A stretch of 64,000 nt of DNA from Pseudopyrenochaeta lycopersici. Its lineage: Eukaryota; Ascomycota; Dothideomycetes; Pleosporales; Pseudopyrenochaetaceae. Position numbers and translations under genes: made by a program. This document shows, piece after piece, positions 1-10,010 of the stretch; positions within the stretch are counted from its first letter, which is position 1, and each line of letters opens with the position of its first letter. Location: positions 62,001 to 126,000 of the forward strand of contig NHZP01000029.1 of assembly GCA_003313425.1 (NCBI GenBank). The letters are read 5' to 3'. The notes under the pieces are model-generated. The model made no database searches and was not told where the DNA came from. It worked only from the letters and a program-made list of their open reading frames with translations.

Positions 1-141
1 GCACTCCCAAACATACTGCAACGCCTGGGAGATAGAGACTCAAACAATGCTAATCATGAATGGGATTTGTGACCATAAGAGTTACTCTCCTGATTCTATC
101 ATTGAGATGGTGCTACAGGTCAAAAAGGGATCAACATTGAA
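1..141 (+). pseudogene. C-terminal fragment of a pogo/Fot1-type transposase
   Basis: This stretch is homologous, on the opposite strand, to the transposase C-terminus at about 21055-21200. It reads ...NAWEIETQT... then DSIIEMVLQVKKGSTLK, and homology stops abruptly at about 141. It is cut by the window edge on the left. The fragment is not obviously RIP-mutated, although it has several substitutions relative to the other copy. It is a remnant of the same family as the element at 20635-22479. It cannot be functional unless the missing part lies outside the window, and even then the C-terminus is truncated. Confidence 0.8.
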
Positions 142-406
142 ATTGTGATGATTCAACGGTATGGAGGGAATTGGTTAGAGCTTATTTAAGTGAGTGACAT
201 GAACAACTCTCGTTATCTCTAAGCAATAAACACCATTCGGACGATGAACGATCGTTGGTGGAAACGAACGATGTCCAGGTCTGGTTACTACCAAGCAGAA
301 TTCCCTTGTGAAACAGTGTCTGGGCTTCCAGGGATTTGAGAGCCAGCTATGTTGAGAGGAACGCCCACCACCAGCTGCCAAGGGAGGATTTCCGCACATT
401 CCGCTT
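142..406. other. Intergenic, no gene seen
   Basis: This is the short spacer between the transposase fragment and the 3' end of the GH43 gene. It probably contains the GH43 3' UTR. I see no supported coding sequence or repeat. Confidence 0.5.
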
Positions 407-2051
407 TCAATTTTGGTCTATTCTGAAGCCTTCAAAATCAATCCTATACTCTGAGTGGGCTCCTCCCGTAGCGAAAGCTCCAATTACGGGCCCCACAAAA
501 TCTGGTCCAGATATGTCCTCCGTTTTCACAACCGCTGTCTGTGTCGTAGTGCCCGTTGCTATCTCCATGAATCCGAACTCTATATCCTCAGGTCGATATG
601 TCATACGGAACATAATCGACGCTTGTAGTGGCGTCTCAACAGTAACCAGCTTGTGGAGAGATTTCGTGCGGTTCACGAGTTCGAAGAAGACTACCGATGC
701 ATCGACATCCCAACCAATTCGGCAGAAGCGATACTCGTCCTTATAGATTGCAAGGCCAGCCTTGATGGCTTTATACTCTTTTAATGAGCGAGGGTTTAGA
801 GAGAGGGTAGCTGTCCCGTGGCGACGGCGTTGTCGCTTCCCAATAAAACCCACTGGACCTGTAGAATCATCGAGGTCAGCTTCTGTTGGTCTTAGGGTCA
901 GCCCGATGCCGTCCGCATCGCGAAAGATTTGAGAAATGTCGATTGATGAGCCAGGATCACGGATGAAGACAAAAGCGTCGAGTGGGTGTAGTGACACAGC
1001 TTTTTCTTGTACGACGGCCAGCGACCGCTGGGCGTGGTTTCCCTGGAGCACACAGCCCGTCTCAAGTGGTGAAAGGGATGGCCAACCGTCGGTTTCCCAA
1101 TTCACGGGAGACAAGAACGTTTCCCTCCCCATAATGCATGCATTTCCATTCATTCTTACCCCTAGGCATACCATCCACCACTCGCCCACTTCATCTTGAA
1201 AAAACTCTCCGTGGCCAGTATACTGGATGAAAGCGTTTAGCGCACATGGCTTCAAAATCGGATTACGCTCACAAGACTCAAACGGGCCCCAGACACTCTT
1301 CGCCCTTGCAATCGTGATATGGTGGCCATCATGGGTGCCGCCCTCTGCTACTAAAAGATACAGCCATCCGTCGCGTGCGTACATATGCGGCCCTTCTGGA
1401 ACATTTCTACTGAAGCCGTTCCATATCGTTCTCTCTGGCGAGACTTTTGCTCCGGTTCGAAGGTCGATCTCGAAGCAGTTTATAGTTATCGAATCAACCG
1501 TCGAACCCCCCCAATACGATCCCTGAATGTAAGCGCGTCCATTGTCATCGAAAAAGAGACTGGGGTCAATGCCATGGAAGTCGAAATATATAGGATCGCT
1601 CCACTGAGCGGATATAATGTCCTGTGTGGAAATGATGAAATTCTGGAATTCCACACGGGTGGGGTTGGTCTCGCTATGAATAACATTCGTGCACACGACA
1701 TATGTTGTACCTTCAAAGTAACGAATAGTTGGTGCGTATAAACCTCCAGTTGCAGGACTGAGCTCTTTTGAGTTCTCTATCGGCTTCAGGTTGGTCTTTG
1801 AAGCGGATAGACTCAATTGGGCCGATCGATTGATGGCGTTTCCTGCAGTGATATCAGCTTCGTCTTCTATCCGCCCGTAAGAGTCAATTACCAACATGTT
1901 GCCAGTTGCACAAGTCTTGGGAAGCGTAGATGGGGAGTCCTGGAAAGAGATGGAAAGACGAAGTAACGAGGTAGAATGTGTCCCGAATGAGGACCACGGA
2001 AGGGTCTGGCGCGAATCCCGGTATAATCGGATTAAGGTCTGTAGACGGCAT
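407..2051 (-). CDS. GH43 family beta-xylosidase / alpha-L-arabinofuranosidase-type glycosidase, one intron
   Basis: The ATG at 2051 gives MPSTDLNPIIPGFAPDPS, the usual start of this family. A 49-bp intron (1891-1843, GTAATT...CTGCAG) is needed: before it the frame ends DLCNWQHVG and after it continues NAINRSAQLSLS, so reading straight through would give a wrong N-terminus. The spliced product is 531 aa, a normal length. The three GH43 acids are visible: D16 in FAPDPS (base), D146 in GIDPSLFF (pKa modulator) and E203 in PEGPHMY (acid). The five-bladed propeller covers about residues 1-320. A C-terminal beta-sandwich (XynB C2 type) follows from about 340, with LDAFVFIRDPGSSIDISQIF. There is no signal peptide, so it is probably cytosolic. 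The neighbours are a rhamnosidase and a sugar porter. Exact substrate (xylosyl or arabinosyl) cannot be read from sequence. Confidence 0.9.
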
Positions 2052-2183
2052 GATAGGGAGCTCTGGTGGCGTAGCTGTTGTTTGTAATGCAAAGAACAGG
2101 TTGGTGATTTGACCTGACTAGGGATGGCTAAATATGTAACATAGCAAAGCTTCAAAGGCCAATTTAGCCCCCAGAGCGGCCTA

Positions 2184-2417
2184 CCGTAAAACTCGCCATC
2201 TTTGACAACCGCGAGCAGGGGAGAAGGCCACCAAGATAACCTTAGATTGAATTACCCAGTAAGATTGCTGATTTTAATGGGACATCTCATGCTGTGATGT
2301 TGCAAGCGGTTAGTGGTGCGGAAACTCAGGGGTTATAATTTGCACGCTTACCACTGCTCCACAGCGAGTGGGCCCTCTCCCCTGCTAGCGGTTGTCAAAG
2401 ATGGCGAGTTTTTACGG
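2184..2417. mobile_element. MITE with ~46-bp terminal inverted repeats and TA target duplication
   Basis: The left end (from 2184, CCGTAAAACTCGCCATCTTT...) and the reverse complement of the right end (to 2417, CCGTAAAAACTCGCCATCTTT...) match over about 46 bp with one indel and about two mismatches. TA flanks both ends (2182-2183 and 2418-2419). The element is 234 bp and non-coding. The TA duplication points to a Tc1/mariner/pogo-type mobiliser, but the terminus does not resemble either pogo element in this window. It lies in the 5' region of the GH43 gene and just downstream of the rhamnosidase. The rest of 2052-2626 is intergenic with nothing else recognised. Confidence 0.8.
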
Positions 2418-2626
2418 TAGGTGTCTGTCTGGAGAATGATAACCGACATATTAGCCGCACATGAGTGCTCTTCGGACGATATACACCGAGTGCACGCACA
2501 TTGGGCCGACCGACTGAAAGTTTGCAGCACCCACCCAACACTACCCAGTACAGCCCAAGAAACTTTATCCGGAAGAAGCCGCAGAGTTGTTCATAATTAC
2601 AGAAGTTTGAATTATTTTACAAGCTA

Positions 2627-5343
2627 TCAAGGTGTGTCATCATCATGAGGCGCGTATTGAGGATATAGGGGAAGTGGAGGCCACTCTGCTGCCTGGTACT
2701 TCGCCTCGAAAACATGAATTCCGGAGCCTACCAGCTGGGATTTACGTATGTCACTTCCCGGCATCATGACCTCAGCCTTCGTATTCGGGGGCACTGAGAC
2801 TACTATACGTAGAAGTCCCGCTTCCAAGGCCCAATTAGTAAGAATCCACCCAGAAGGGCTAAGGAATCGGGCGCTTGCATGTCGCAAGTCTCCACCCGGA
2901 ATAGGAGAGATGCGGAAACGACGCCACCCAGGCTCTAAACACTTCAATCCAGAGATTGTCTGATGCATCCAGTCTGCAACAGTCCCAAGGGCGTAGTGAT
3001 TGAAGCTTGTCATCTCACCAGGATTGACAGATCCGTCAGGGAGTAAACTGTCCCAACGCTCCCACATGGTCGTTGCGCCCATCTCGACCTGGTAAAGCCA
3101 ACTTGGCGGCTTACGATGGTATAGCATACGATAAAATAACTGACTAAGGCCAACCTTTGTAAGCGCGTGGCCGATCAGTGGAGTACCTGCAAAACCTGTC
3201 CCGATCTTGAAGCGTGAGTTTCGCCGGATGAGTTGGCTAAGGCGGTTTCTTGCCGCCGTTTGTTGTGTGTCTGAGGAAAAGAGATGGAAATGTATGCAAA
3301 GGGCGATAGCTGTCTGGCTATCGGATACAACTCGACCCTCATTCGTGATATAGCGGTCCTGGAACGCTCGCGTCAACTGATATCGAGCCATGCGATACTC
3401 CTCAGCTTGCTTGGAGCGACCAAGACGTGCGCTTATTTGTTGCATCAAAGACGTGACATGCACGAGATAGGCGTTGGCCACAAGGAGGGGGTCTGTTACT
3501 GAATTGCCAGGGTCTTCAGGTGGCGCTTTTGGGTCAAGCCAGTCTCCAAACTGGAAAGAGTCTTCTTTCCATAGCCCTGTGGTCTCATCTCGGGGGATAC
3601 CCTTACTCAGCCAGGCTTGCATGCTCTCCATGTGTTGCTCCAAAATTGCTGAATCCCCAAACGACAGGTACAACGCCCAAGGTAAGCCCACGACTACATC
3701 ACCCCACAAAGCGGCCGGCATCTTAGGTTCGTGTAGAGCTGTGTTCGGGCAATAATGAGGAGGAATTCCACTGCCGTCGCACATCTGTTCGGCTACCACG
3801 TCTTTGGCCCACCCTCGTAGTATACCACACGTATCATATAAGAAGTTTGCTGTCAGAGCAAATGCGTGAATATCACCAGTCCATCCAAGACGCTCGTCTC
3901 GCTGAGGGCAGTCCGTCGGGATTCCAAGGAAATTCCCGCGCATCCCCCAATGGATATTCTCTATGCAGTGTTAGGCGGTGTGCGGTCTTTAATACTACTG
4001 AGTCCGGACTTACTATGTAGCTGATTCAACAGAGGGTTCGAGCAGTCAAACCAGCCTGTCTGCTCCATGTCTGTGTGAATCACCACGGCGGTAAAGCGGG
4101 AGGGGGCGAGCTTCTCGCTGTCGGGAAAGCCGTCGACCTGCACATAGCGGAAACCATGGAAAGTAAACTTCGGTTCCCATTCCCGCGCCTTGCTACTTAG
4201 TATGATCGTGTCAGTCGCTTTGCAGGCTCTCAAAGGCCTCGTTGCAATTTCCCCTTGATCCAATACTTCGGTGTGCTGGAGTTTGATGGTCACTCCTTCC
4301 ATCCCAGGCAATTGTACCCGCACCCAGCCGACAAGATTTTGACCGAAATCGAGGACTGTCTTCCCGGAAGGAGTTTTGAGAATCGACACTGGTTTTATCT
4401 CTTGAATCTTTCGGATGGGAGGGCCATCAGGAGCAATCAACTCGGCAGCAGGTAGTGGCAACACGTCCACATGAGCCCATGTGGCGTCTTTGAATCCGGC
4501 CTGTGCCCATCCTTTCTGTTCAAGTCGGAAGTCGCAAACCTCACCATCGTAGATCTCCGAAGTCACGAGAGACCCCGTGCTGCATCTCCACTTCTCGTCG
4601 GTGTCTATAACTTGGAATTGACCATCCATCAAAGTAATCACCAATCTTGCCATGAAACCCATGGTATCTCCATAGATATTGCGCCTTCCTCCAGCATAGC
4701 CCAAGCGACCACAGAACCAACCCTCGCCAACCACAGCGGCCAAAACATTCTCCCCAGCTTCCAGGAATTCCGCGACGCAGAATGTCTGGTATTGGAGACG
4801 GTGCTTGTATGATGTCCATCCTGGGGCCAGCACGTGGTCTCCAATACGTTTTCCATTAAGGTAGGCCTCGTAAACGCCTTGCGCCGTGATGTACAGACGT
4901 GCCGCGCGGACGGAGCCTGGGTTTGGAAATTTTCGCCTAAAGAGAACAGGCTGTCTTGGTTTGTTGATATCCGGTTGTTCTTTGGGGGCAATAATTGAAC
5001 ATGTCCAGTCCACACGGTTCAACAGACCAGTTTCTACGGTGTAGTAGGCAGACCAATCGGTATTCCCGCCGGCTTTGCAGCCAATTGCTCGCACTCGGAC
5101 AGTTGCTGATCCTGCTGACGACAGTGTTTGCCCGGGCCATGGAACCAGGATGGAATTCGATGAATCAACTCTGTACAGTGTTGGTTCCTCGCCGAGATTT
5201 TCCAGAATCTCTATCTCGTACGCTTTCTGAGACCAGTCCTTGGCATCTCCTTCAAATCTCCAAGACAGGCGAGGGGCGCATTCACCGATGCCAAGAAGTT
5301 CTCGATGGTGTTCAAATTGAACTCTACTAATGCGTACGGACAT
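2627..5343 (-). CDS. GH78 alpha-L-rhamnosidase, one intron
   Basis: It releases terminal alpha-L-rhamnose from glycosides such as rhamnogalacturonan fragments or plant flavonoid rhamnosides. The ATG at 5343 gives MSVRISRVQFEHHRELLGIG, the conserved family start; an open frame extends upstream but lacks homology. A 53-bp intron (4013-3961, GTAAGT...GCATAG) joins ...NQLH to KNIHWGMRGNF, so the apparent two-gene split is a splicing artefact. The product is 887 aa, normal for fungal GH78. In order: an N-terminal sandwich, the rhamnosidase N domain (YLNGKRIGDHVLAPGWTSY), the concanavalin-like domain (VLDFGQNLVGWVRV), and the (alpha/alpha)6 catalytic barrel from about 430. The barrel has CPQRDERLGWTGD (461-473) and GATTMWERWDS; a C-terminal sandwich follows. 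There is no signal peptide, suggesting intracellular action. It is divergently arranged with the transporter. Confidence 0.95.
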
Positions 5344-6487
5344 AGTTTGAGGCGAGACAAAGAGCCAATGGGAATCCAGGAGTGAAATTATCGAGAAGAA
5401 GTTGGCTCTTGAAGGCAAACCAACAATATATTGGTCCACAGAGTCGGGGGCAAGATTGACCCTGTTAGTTCACTGTAGCATTAACGACCTCGGCAGTGGC
5501 ACTATTGGTATCCACATAATTGAAATTATTACGGTATGTACTACAAAAACTCCGTGATTTCATACCGGACCTCGCGACTTGGCAGCGTATGGGTCTTCGT
5601 ATTCTCTTTTAACACTTGTCACTAAACGAGACACACCGCCACCTAAACCCTAATCGGAGGAAAAAAGCGAAACTCTAAGCAAGGCGTTTCTAGAGGCATC
5701 CAGTCGTCAGACGACATTGTTGGGCATCGTTTTCGGACTAGAGACACCCCACTGAAGCTGATGCCTCTAACCTTCGAAGTAAATAGATTCCTGGTTTCTA
5801 GAGAAAGCAGAAACGTGGATCTGAACGTGGAGAACCTTAACAAACGATGTTGATTACACACTACCAGCTAGACTATTCGACCGAGAGGTACGAGATGTTG
5901 TGCCAGGTCCTAGAGCGGGCCGTAGATTGACTGCTCCAATGTGGTATGATCAGTCACATTGATTTCCAAACCCTCCAAATCGACAGCCCGGTATAGCTTC
6001 ACAGATTAGATCCATTGTGCCTCGCGAAGGCATCAAGGGTCTTCTCCGTAATGTCGCCCTTGTACACCCCCTATTTTGCGTCGACGCAAAGAACGGGTGC
6101 CTTTACACCGAGGCCAGGCTACTGTAAACTTGATCAGACCGAGCAAGATGCATCAGGAACTAAAACCCGAGGTTTAGGTTCCGGGCCTGGTAGTAGAACG
6201 CCTATACATACATCCCAGGCTTCGGAACAAGAGTAGACACCCCACAAGCTCCGTGATCTTGGCAGCTGGAATCCGGGGTAGCTGATTTCCACGTCAGCAA
6301 AGCTAGGCATGGATGATAAAACCAAATAGCACCAGACACAAAATGTAGCAACCTTTGCCGCATATAGAGACAAAAGCATAAATCAGCGCTATTCGGACAC
6401 ACTTCATCTAATCCAGTGATAAACACCAATGCTGAGGGACGCCATAAGTGTGCTATGTGCGAAATTTCTACAACGATGTCCATTGTA

Positions 6488-6493
6488 CCCCGG
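6488..6493. promoter_or_regulatory. Candidate CreA/Mig1 site (CCCCGG)
   Basis: It matches the SYGGRG consensus on the complementary strand. It is the first of three identical hexamers in the 330 bp before the transporter ATG. The motif is short, so any single site could be chance. Confidence 0.35.
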
Positions 6494-6559
6494 GTGCACA
6501 TGGTACAGTCAACTCTTCTTAATCCTTCATTTTCGGATGGTACAGTGACTCGGTTGCTT

Positions 6560-6565
6560 CCCCGG
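6560..6565. promoter_or_regulatory. Candidate CreA/Mig1 site (CCCCGG)
   Basis: Second of the three SYGGRG-matching hexamers upstream of the transporter, about 260 bp before the ATG. Confidence 0.35.
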
Positions 6566-6676
6566 CTTAGAAGGGTCGGGACATCTCGCACCGAAGATCT
6601 TGTCCCAGCGATTAAGTGAATGCGGCACTACCGATCGGAAGGCAAATGGGGGCAAGTATAATAAACCCCACCCTTT

Positions 6677-6682
6677 CCCCGG
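6677..6682. promoter_or_regulatory. Candidate CreA/Mig1 site (CCCCGG)
   Basis: Third of the three SYGGRG-matching hexamers, about 140 bp before the transporter ATG. CreA mediates glucose repression of alternative-sugar genes in Aspergillus and relatives. Confidence 0.35.
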
Positions 6683-6818
6683 ATTCAAAATCGAATTTCT
6701 CGCCTCATCATTCTACGGTGGAGCACCAGCGCCATCCCCCAAACACTAAATTCTCTATCTCGTCTTTCTTCCATCTTCTTAGATCGAGGACCAGCAAATT
6801 GGTCGTCGCATCATAGCA

Positions 6819-8600
6819 ATGGACGACAAACTGCCAACAATTATCTCTAAGCATCGAGAACTTGCCGACGAGGCCGCACATGCTCCTAATGATCTCGCAA
6901 CTGAGGCTGCGGCCCGCGGACAAGGTCTCAGTGGATATGAAGAGTTAAGCGTATGGGAGACAGTCAAAAAATTCAAAGTAAACGCCTTGATCTGCTTCCT
7001 TGTGACTCTTAGCGCTGCCACAGATGGATACCAAATCGGGTGCGTACTAGTTGCTCATTCTGTTCATTCACTGCTATGCATGCTAATACAATTCGTATAG
7101 TTTGATCGGTAACCTCGTTGCCAACCCAGGCTTTGTCCAGAAGTTCGGTACGCAAGTCAACAAAGATGGCAAAACTGTGCTCGCGTCTTCAGTCATGGTG
7201 GCGTGGGGATGCCTTGGTAATGCCGGCCAGATCATTGGAATGGTCACTCTGCCCTTTCTGACGAATCGCCTCGGAAGGAAAGTCGCCATGTATTACTACT
7301 GGTTCATTCTCGCCCTCAGCGTCACAATCGAGTGTGTTGCGCCGGACTGGAAAGTCTGGCTTGTCGGCAAGATCTTCGGTGGCATCGGCGTCGGGTGCTT
7401 GCAATCGACTATCCCTGGCTACGTTTCTGAAGTCGCCCCTACTAGAGCCAGAGGCGCTTTCCTCATGTGCTACAGCCTCTGGTGGGTCACTGGAATGTTC
7501 TTCGCCCCTGTCGCGCTTCAAGTTATGGCTGAAAAGGATCGCTACGATTACCTGACCCCCGTATATACTCAGTGGTCTCAGATCGGCTTGATGCTCATCA
7601 TCTATTTGATTATCCCAGAATCCCCCGCTTGGTGCGCCGCTAAGGGCAAAGTAGAAAAAGCTAAGAAGTCGCTTCGCTTCATCTACCAGGACGTCAAAGA
7701 CTTCAATATCGACCACGCATACCAATTATTAGAGATCAACATTGAGCATGAGCGCGCTACGGCACTAAAACAAAGTAACGATAAGTGGCATGCTATATTC
7801 AGGGGCATTGATGGTAAACGCACGTTGGTATCCTGCTGGACTTTAATGGCGCAGCAGTTTATCGGGCTCCAGCTGTTTTTTACCTACGGTTCTTACTTCT
7901 TCCAGCAAGCTGGCATAGCGGATCCGTTCAAGATCACTTGCATCACTTCTGGCATCAATATCGCCGCCAGCCTCGTCATGATCTACCTCGCCGATATCAC
8001 GGGCCGCCGGTCGATGGCTTGCATTGGTACTTCTTTGTGCCTCATTTGCAACGTCGCTGTCGGCATTGTTGGCGTAGTTCCACAGGTCAAGGCATCAAAC
8101 ATTCTCCTTGTTGTCTTTTCCTGTTTCTGGAGTAAGTATATCGATGCTGGGAATCCTAAGCGGTAATGCTAATTCAGTACGTAGATGTCGGACTCATAGC
8201 TAACGGGGCCACCGGATGGGGTTTCATTGGCGAAATCTCTTCTCAGCGGCTTCGACACTACACAGCAGGCTTTGCTGCTGCATCCACTTGCGTTACCGGC
8301 CTAGTCATGGGCATTCTCGTACCATATATGTTGAATGAGAATGACTGGAACTGGGGTCTGAAGACTTGCTGGTTCTTCGCCGGTGTTGGTCTTCCTTTCA
8401 CAGCCGCCATGTGGTTCTTGATTCCTGAGACAGCTGGGTAAGTCTTGCTTCCACCGCCCCGCCTTGTTGACAAGGTACTTACATTGCAATCTAGTCGCTC
8501 TGCTTCGGAACTTGACGAGCTCTTCGAACGCAAGATCAAACCTCATCGATTCCACAAGACAACCACAGTTACCCAGCGCGTTCTTGAAGCTGAGAAGTAG
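6819..8600 (+). CDS. MFS sugar porter (alpha-glucoside/maltose permease-like), three introns
   Basis: This is a 12-helix plasma-membrane sugar/proton symporter of the sugar porter family. The model is exons 6819-7039, 7101-8131, 8185-8437 and 8495-8600, giving 536 aa. Introns of 61, 53 and 57 bp all have GT/AG ends and preserve the frame: ...DGYQIG/LIGNLV, ...FSCFW/NVGLIANG (acceptor at 8184) and ...PETAG/RSASELDELF. Family marks include TNRLGRKVAM after helix 2, ARGAFLMCYSLWW, PESPAW before the long central loop, ADITGRRSMA, GEISSQRLRHYTAG and the terminal PETAG. The long cytosolic N-terminus and the EISSQRLR stretch resemble fungal maltose-type permeases, so an oligosaccharide or glycoside substrate is plausible. 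It probably feeds the two intracellular glycosidases next door. The exact substrate is inferred only from this context. Confidence 0.93.
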
Positions 8601-9076
8601 GACTAATGTGAACTGTGAACACGTTGTTTCGTAGAGACGAGACTTGATTCTGGTAATGCACACTGTTGGAGCACTCTGACACTCAGATTTGGGCAATTTC
8701 AGAGACAATGTTCTGGTATAGCATCAGTGGGAATTTGATCACGACCTAACAGCGTGCTTTTCATGGGTCACATCATGTAAAACAACTGTGCGCGTTCCTT
8801 CAAAGAGATAATAAGAGCCTTTTCCAAGGATTATGCTCATCGCTGTTGGCGTGTAATCTAGTGGTCTTAGCTTGCTCGGCTTCGTCTGTCTGTACCTACC
8901 CGCGCGCCCTATCCCAGGGCCTAAACTACACTCGGCTTAAAAGGGGAAGCGAGTAGAGGCGCTGATCTTACAGCAATTGGACTAAGGCATCAAGATAGGC
9001 TACCATAACCGTCAATACAAATACTATGACGCTCCACCAGTTGGGGTGGCCACAGCAATGCATACGCCAAGGTGTA

Positions 9077-9151
9077 TCCCAGGTGGTCTCTTCCCAGGTG
9101 GTCTCATCACAAGTGGCTCCGTCTGAAGTGGGCTCACTTCAAGTTGCGCTA
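9077..9151. repeat. 15-bp tandem repeat, about five degenerate units
   Basis: The units follow the pattern TCCCAGGTGGTCTCT with increasing divergence rightwards. Read in one frame they give repeated SQVVS-like pentapeptides, but no gene is supported around them. The surrounding 8601-9076 is the transporter 3' flank with nothing recognised. Confidence 0.6.
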
Positions 9152-9759
9152 TTCTGTTGTTACTGTAAAGTCCCTTGCATTTTCAGTTTCCGCTTTCCGC
9201 GCGGCTTATTCGTGCATCCCGTGCTCACCCTAGACTCACTAATAGTATTCAGATAACGGAAATCGAGTCGATTGTCAAATTGAAGTGCCCTGTGCGCTAC
9301 TACTATACCAAATTAGGAAGTATAACCCTAGTCGATTGTGTATTTGAGGTCCTAGTTGATTGGGCTTTTAAGCAGACAACCTTATTAGCTAGTACTGCCG
9401 CTGCAACCCTATTAAAATTTATAGGGCTAAAGTCTCATAGGATAAGGTAGGTAGGGCTAAGACCTATATAATGCTTAAAATATAGGGAGTATTTAATACT
9501 TATAAACTTACGTTTTACACTCTAGATTGTGAATTTATGCGTTGCACTGTCGATTGTGGATTTCTACTCTATTACTCTATAATACGAGCATTATTTAAGC
9601 TCTATCCTCCTACCTAAATAAGCTTGCTTTTTGAAGATATAAGACACTACATACCTAATCGTACTAAGAGGTATTTCGAAGTGTAGCGAGAAAGCTACAC
9701 TTCTCAAACCGCTCCTCTCTCTACCCTACTAATATACGACGCATACTCACTTATAATAA
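9152..9759. other. AT-rich, RIP-like degenerate flank of the repeat block
   Basis: From about 9260 base composition shifts to TA-rich sequence with scattered CTAG, TTAG and TATA strings typical of RIP. No family was recognised. It is presumably the pre-insertion target of Copia-1, continuing at 34183. Confidence 0.5.
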
Positions 9760-9977
9760 TGTCAGATTACACAAGTGCTGTAAGGCCTGTTAGATATAAA
9801 AGATAAACTCAGAAGTACTACACAGGAAAGGGCGATTAATAGAAGGACCGATACCACGGCCTTCGGAACCTCCGGAAGCAAAGCAGTCAAAGGAGGGGAG
9901 AGAACACAGAATTAACCAATCAAGTTTATCATCAAAAATTTATCAAAGATCAAGCTAAATAGTCCTTAAATCTAACA
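9760..9977 (+). repeat. Copia-1 5' LTR
   Basis: It starts TGTCAGATTACACAAG and ends TCTAACA. It aligns base for base with 33965-34182, differing only by C/T and G/A changes. Confidence 0.95.
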
Positions 9978-9991
9978 ATTAAGAGTCTTAC
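9978..9991 (+). other. Copia-1 primer binding site, tRNA-Lys(CUU) anticodon-arm type
   Basis: ATTAAGAGTCTTAC follows the LTR directly. Apart from one C-to-T change it equals the Copia-2 site and is complementary to the tRNA-Lys(CUU) anticodon stem-loop up to nucleotide 39. Confidence 0.7.
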
Positions 9992-10010
9992 TGCCTTAAT
10001 CGATACGATA

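Larger units (their letters stand above)
5344..6818. promoter_or_regulatory. Shared divergent intergenic region of rhamnosidase and transporter
   Basis: About 1.5 kb separates the two divergent start codons, so it must hold both promoters and 5' UTRs. Short open frames inside it (for example around 5643-5861 and 6202-6591) have no recognisable domain or proper start and are not annotated. No repeat was recognised. Candidate carbon-repressor sites lie at the transporter-proximal end. Confidence 0.6.

Noticed and set aside
2052..2155. Longer N-terminus for the GH43 gene reading through 1843-1891
   Set aside because: That frame lacks homology and an ATG; splicing the 49-bp intron restores the conserved FAPDPS start from ATG 2051.
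2627..5439. Two separate genes for the rhamnosidase halves
   Set aside because: A 53-bp GT-AG intron at 3961-4013 joins them in frame across a conserved GH78 motif.
5643..5861. Small minus-strand ORF in the divergent promoter region
   Set aside because: No domain, no splice or neighbour support; composition like the surrounding non-coding DNA.
9077..9151. CRISPR-like or satellite array
   Set aside because: Only five degenerate 15-bp units with no spacers; a simple tandem repeat.
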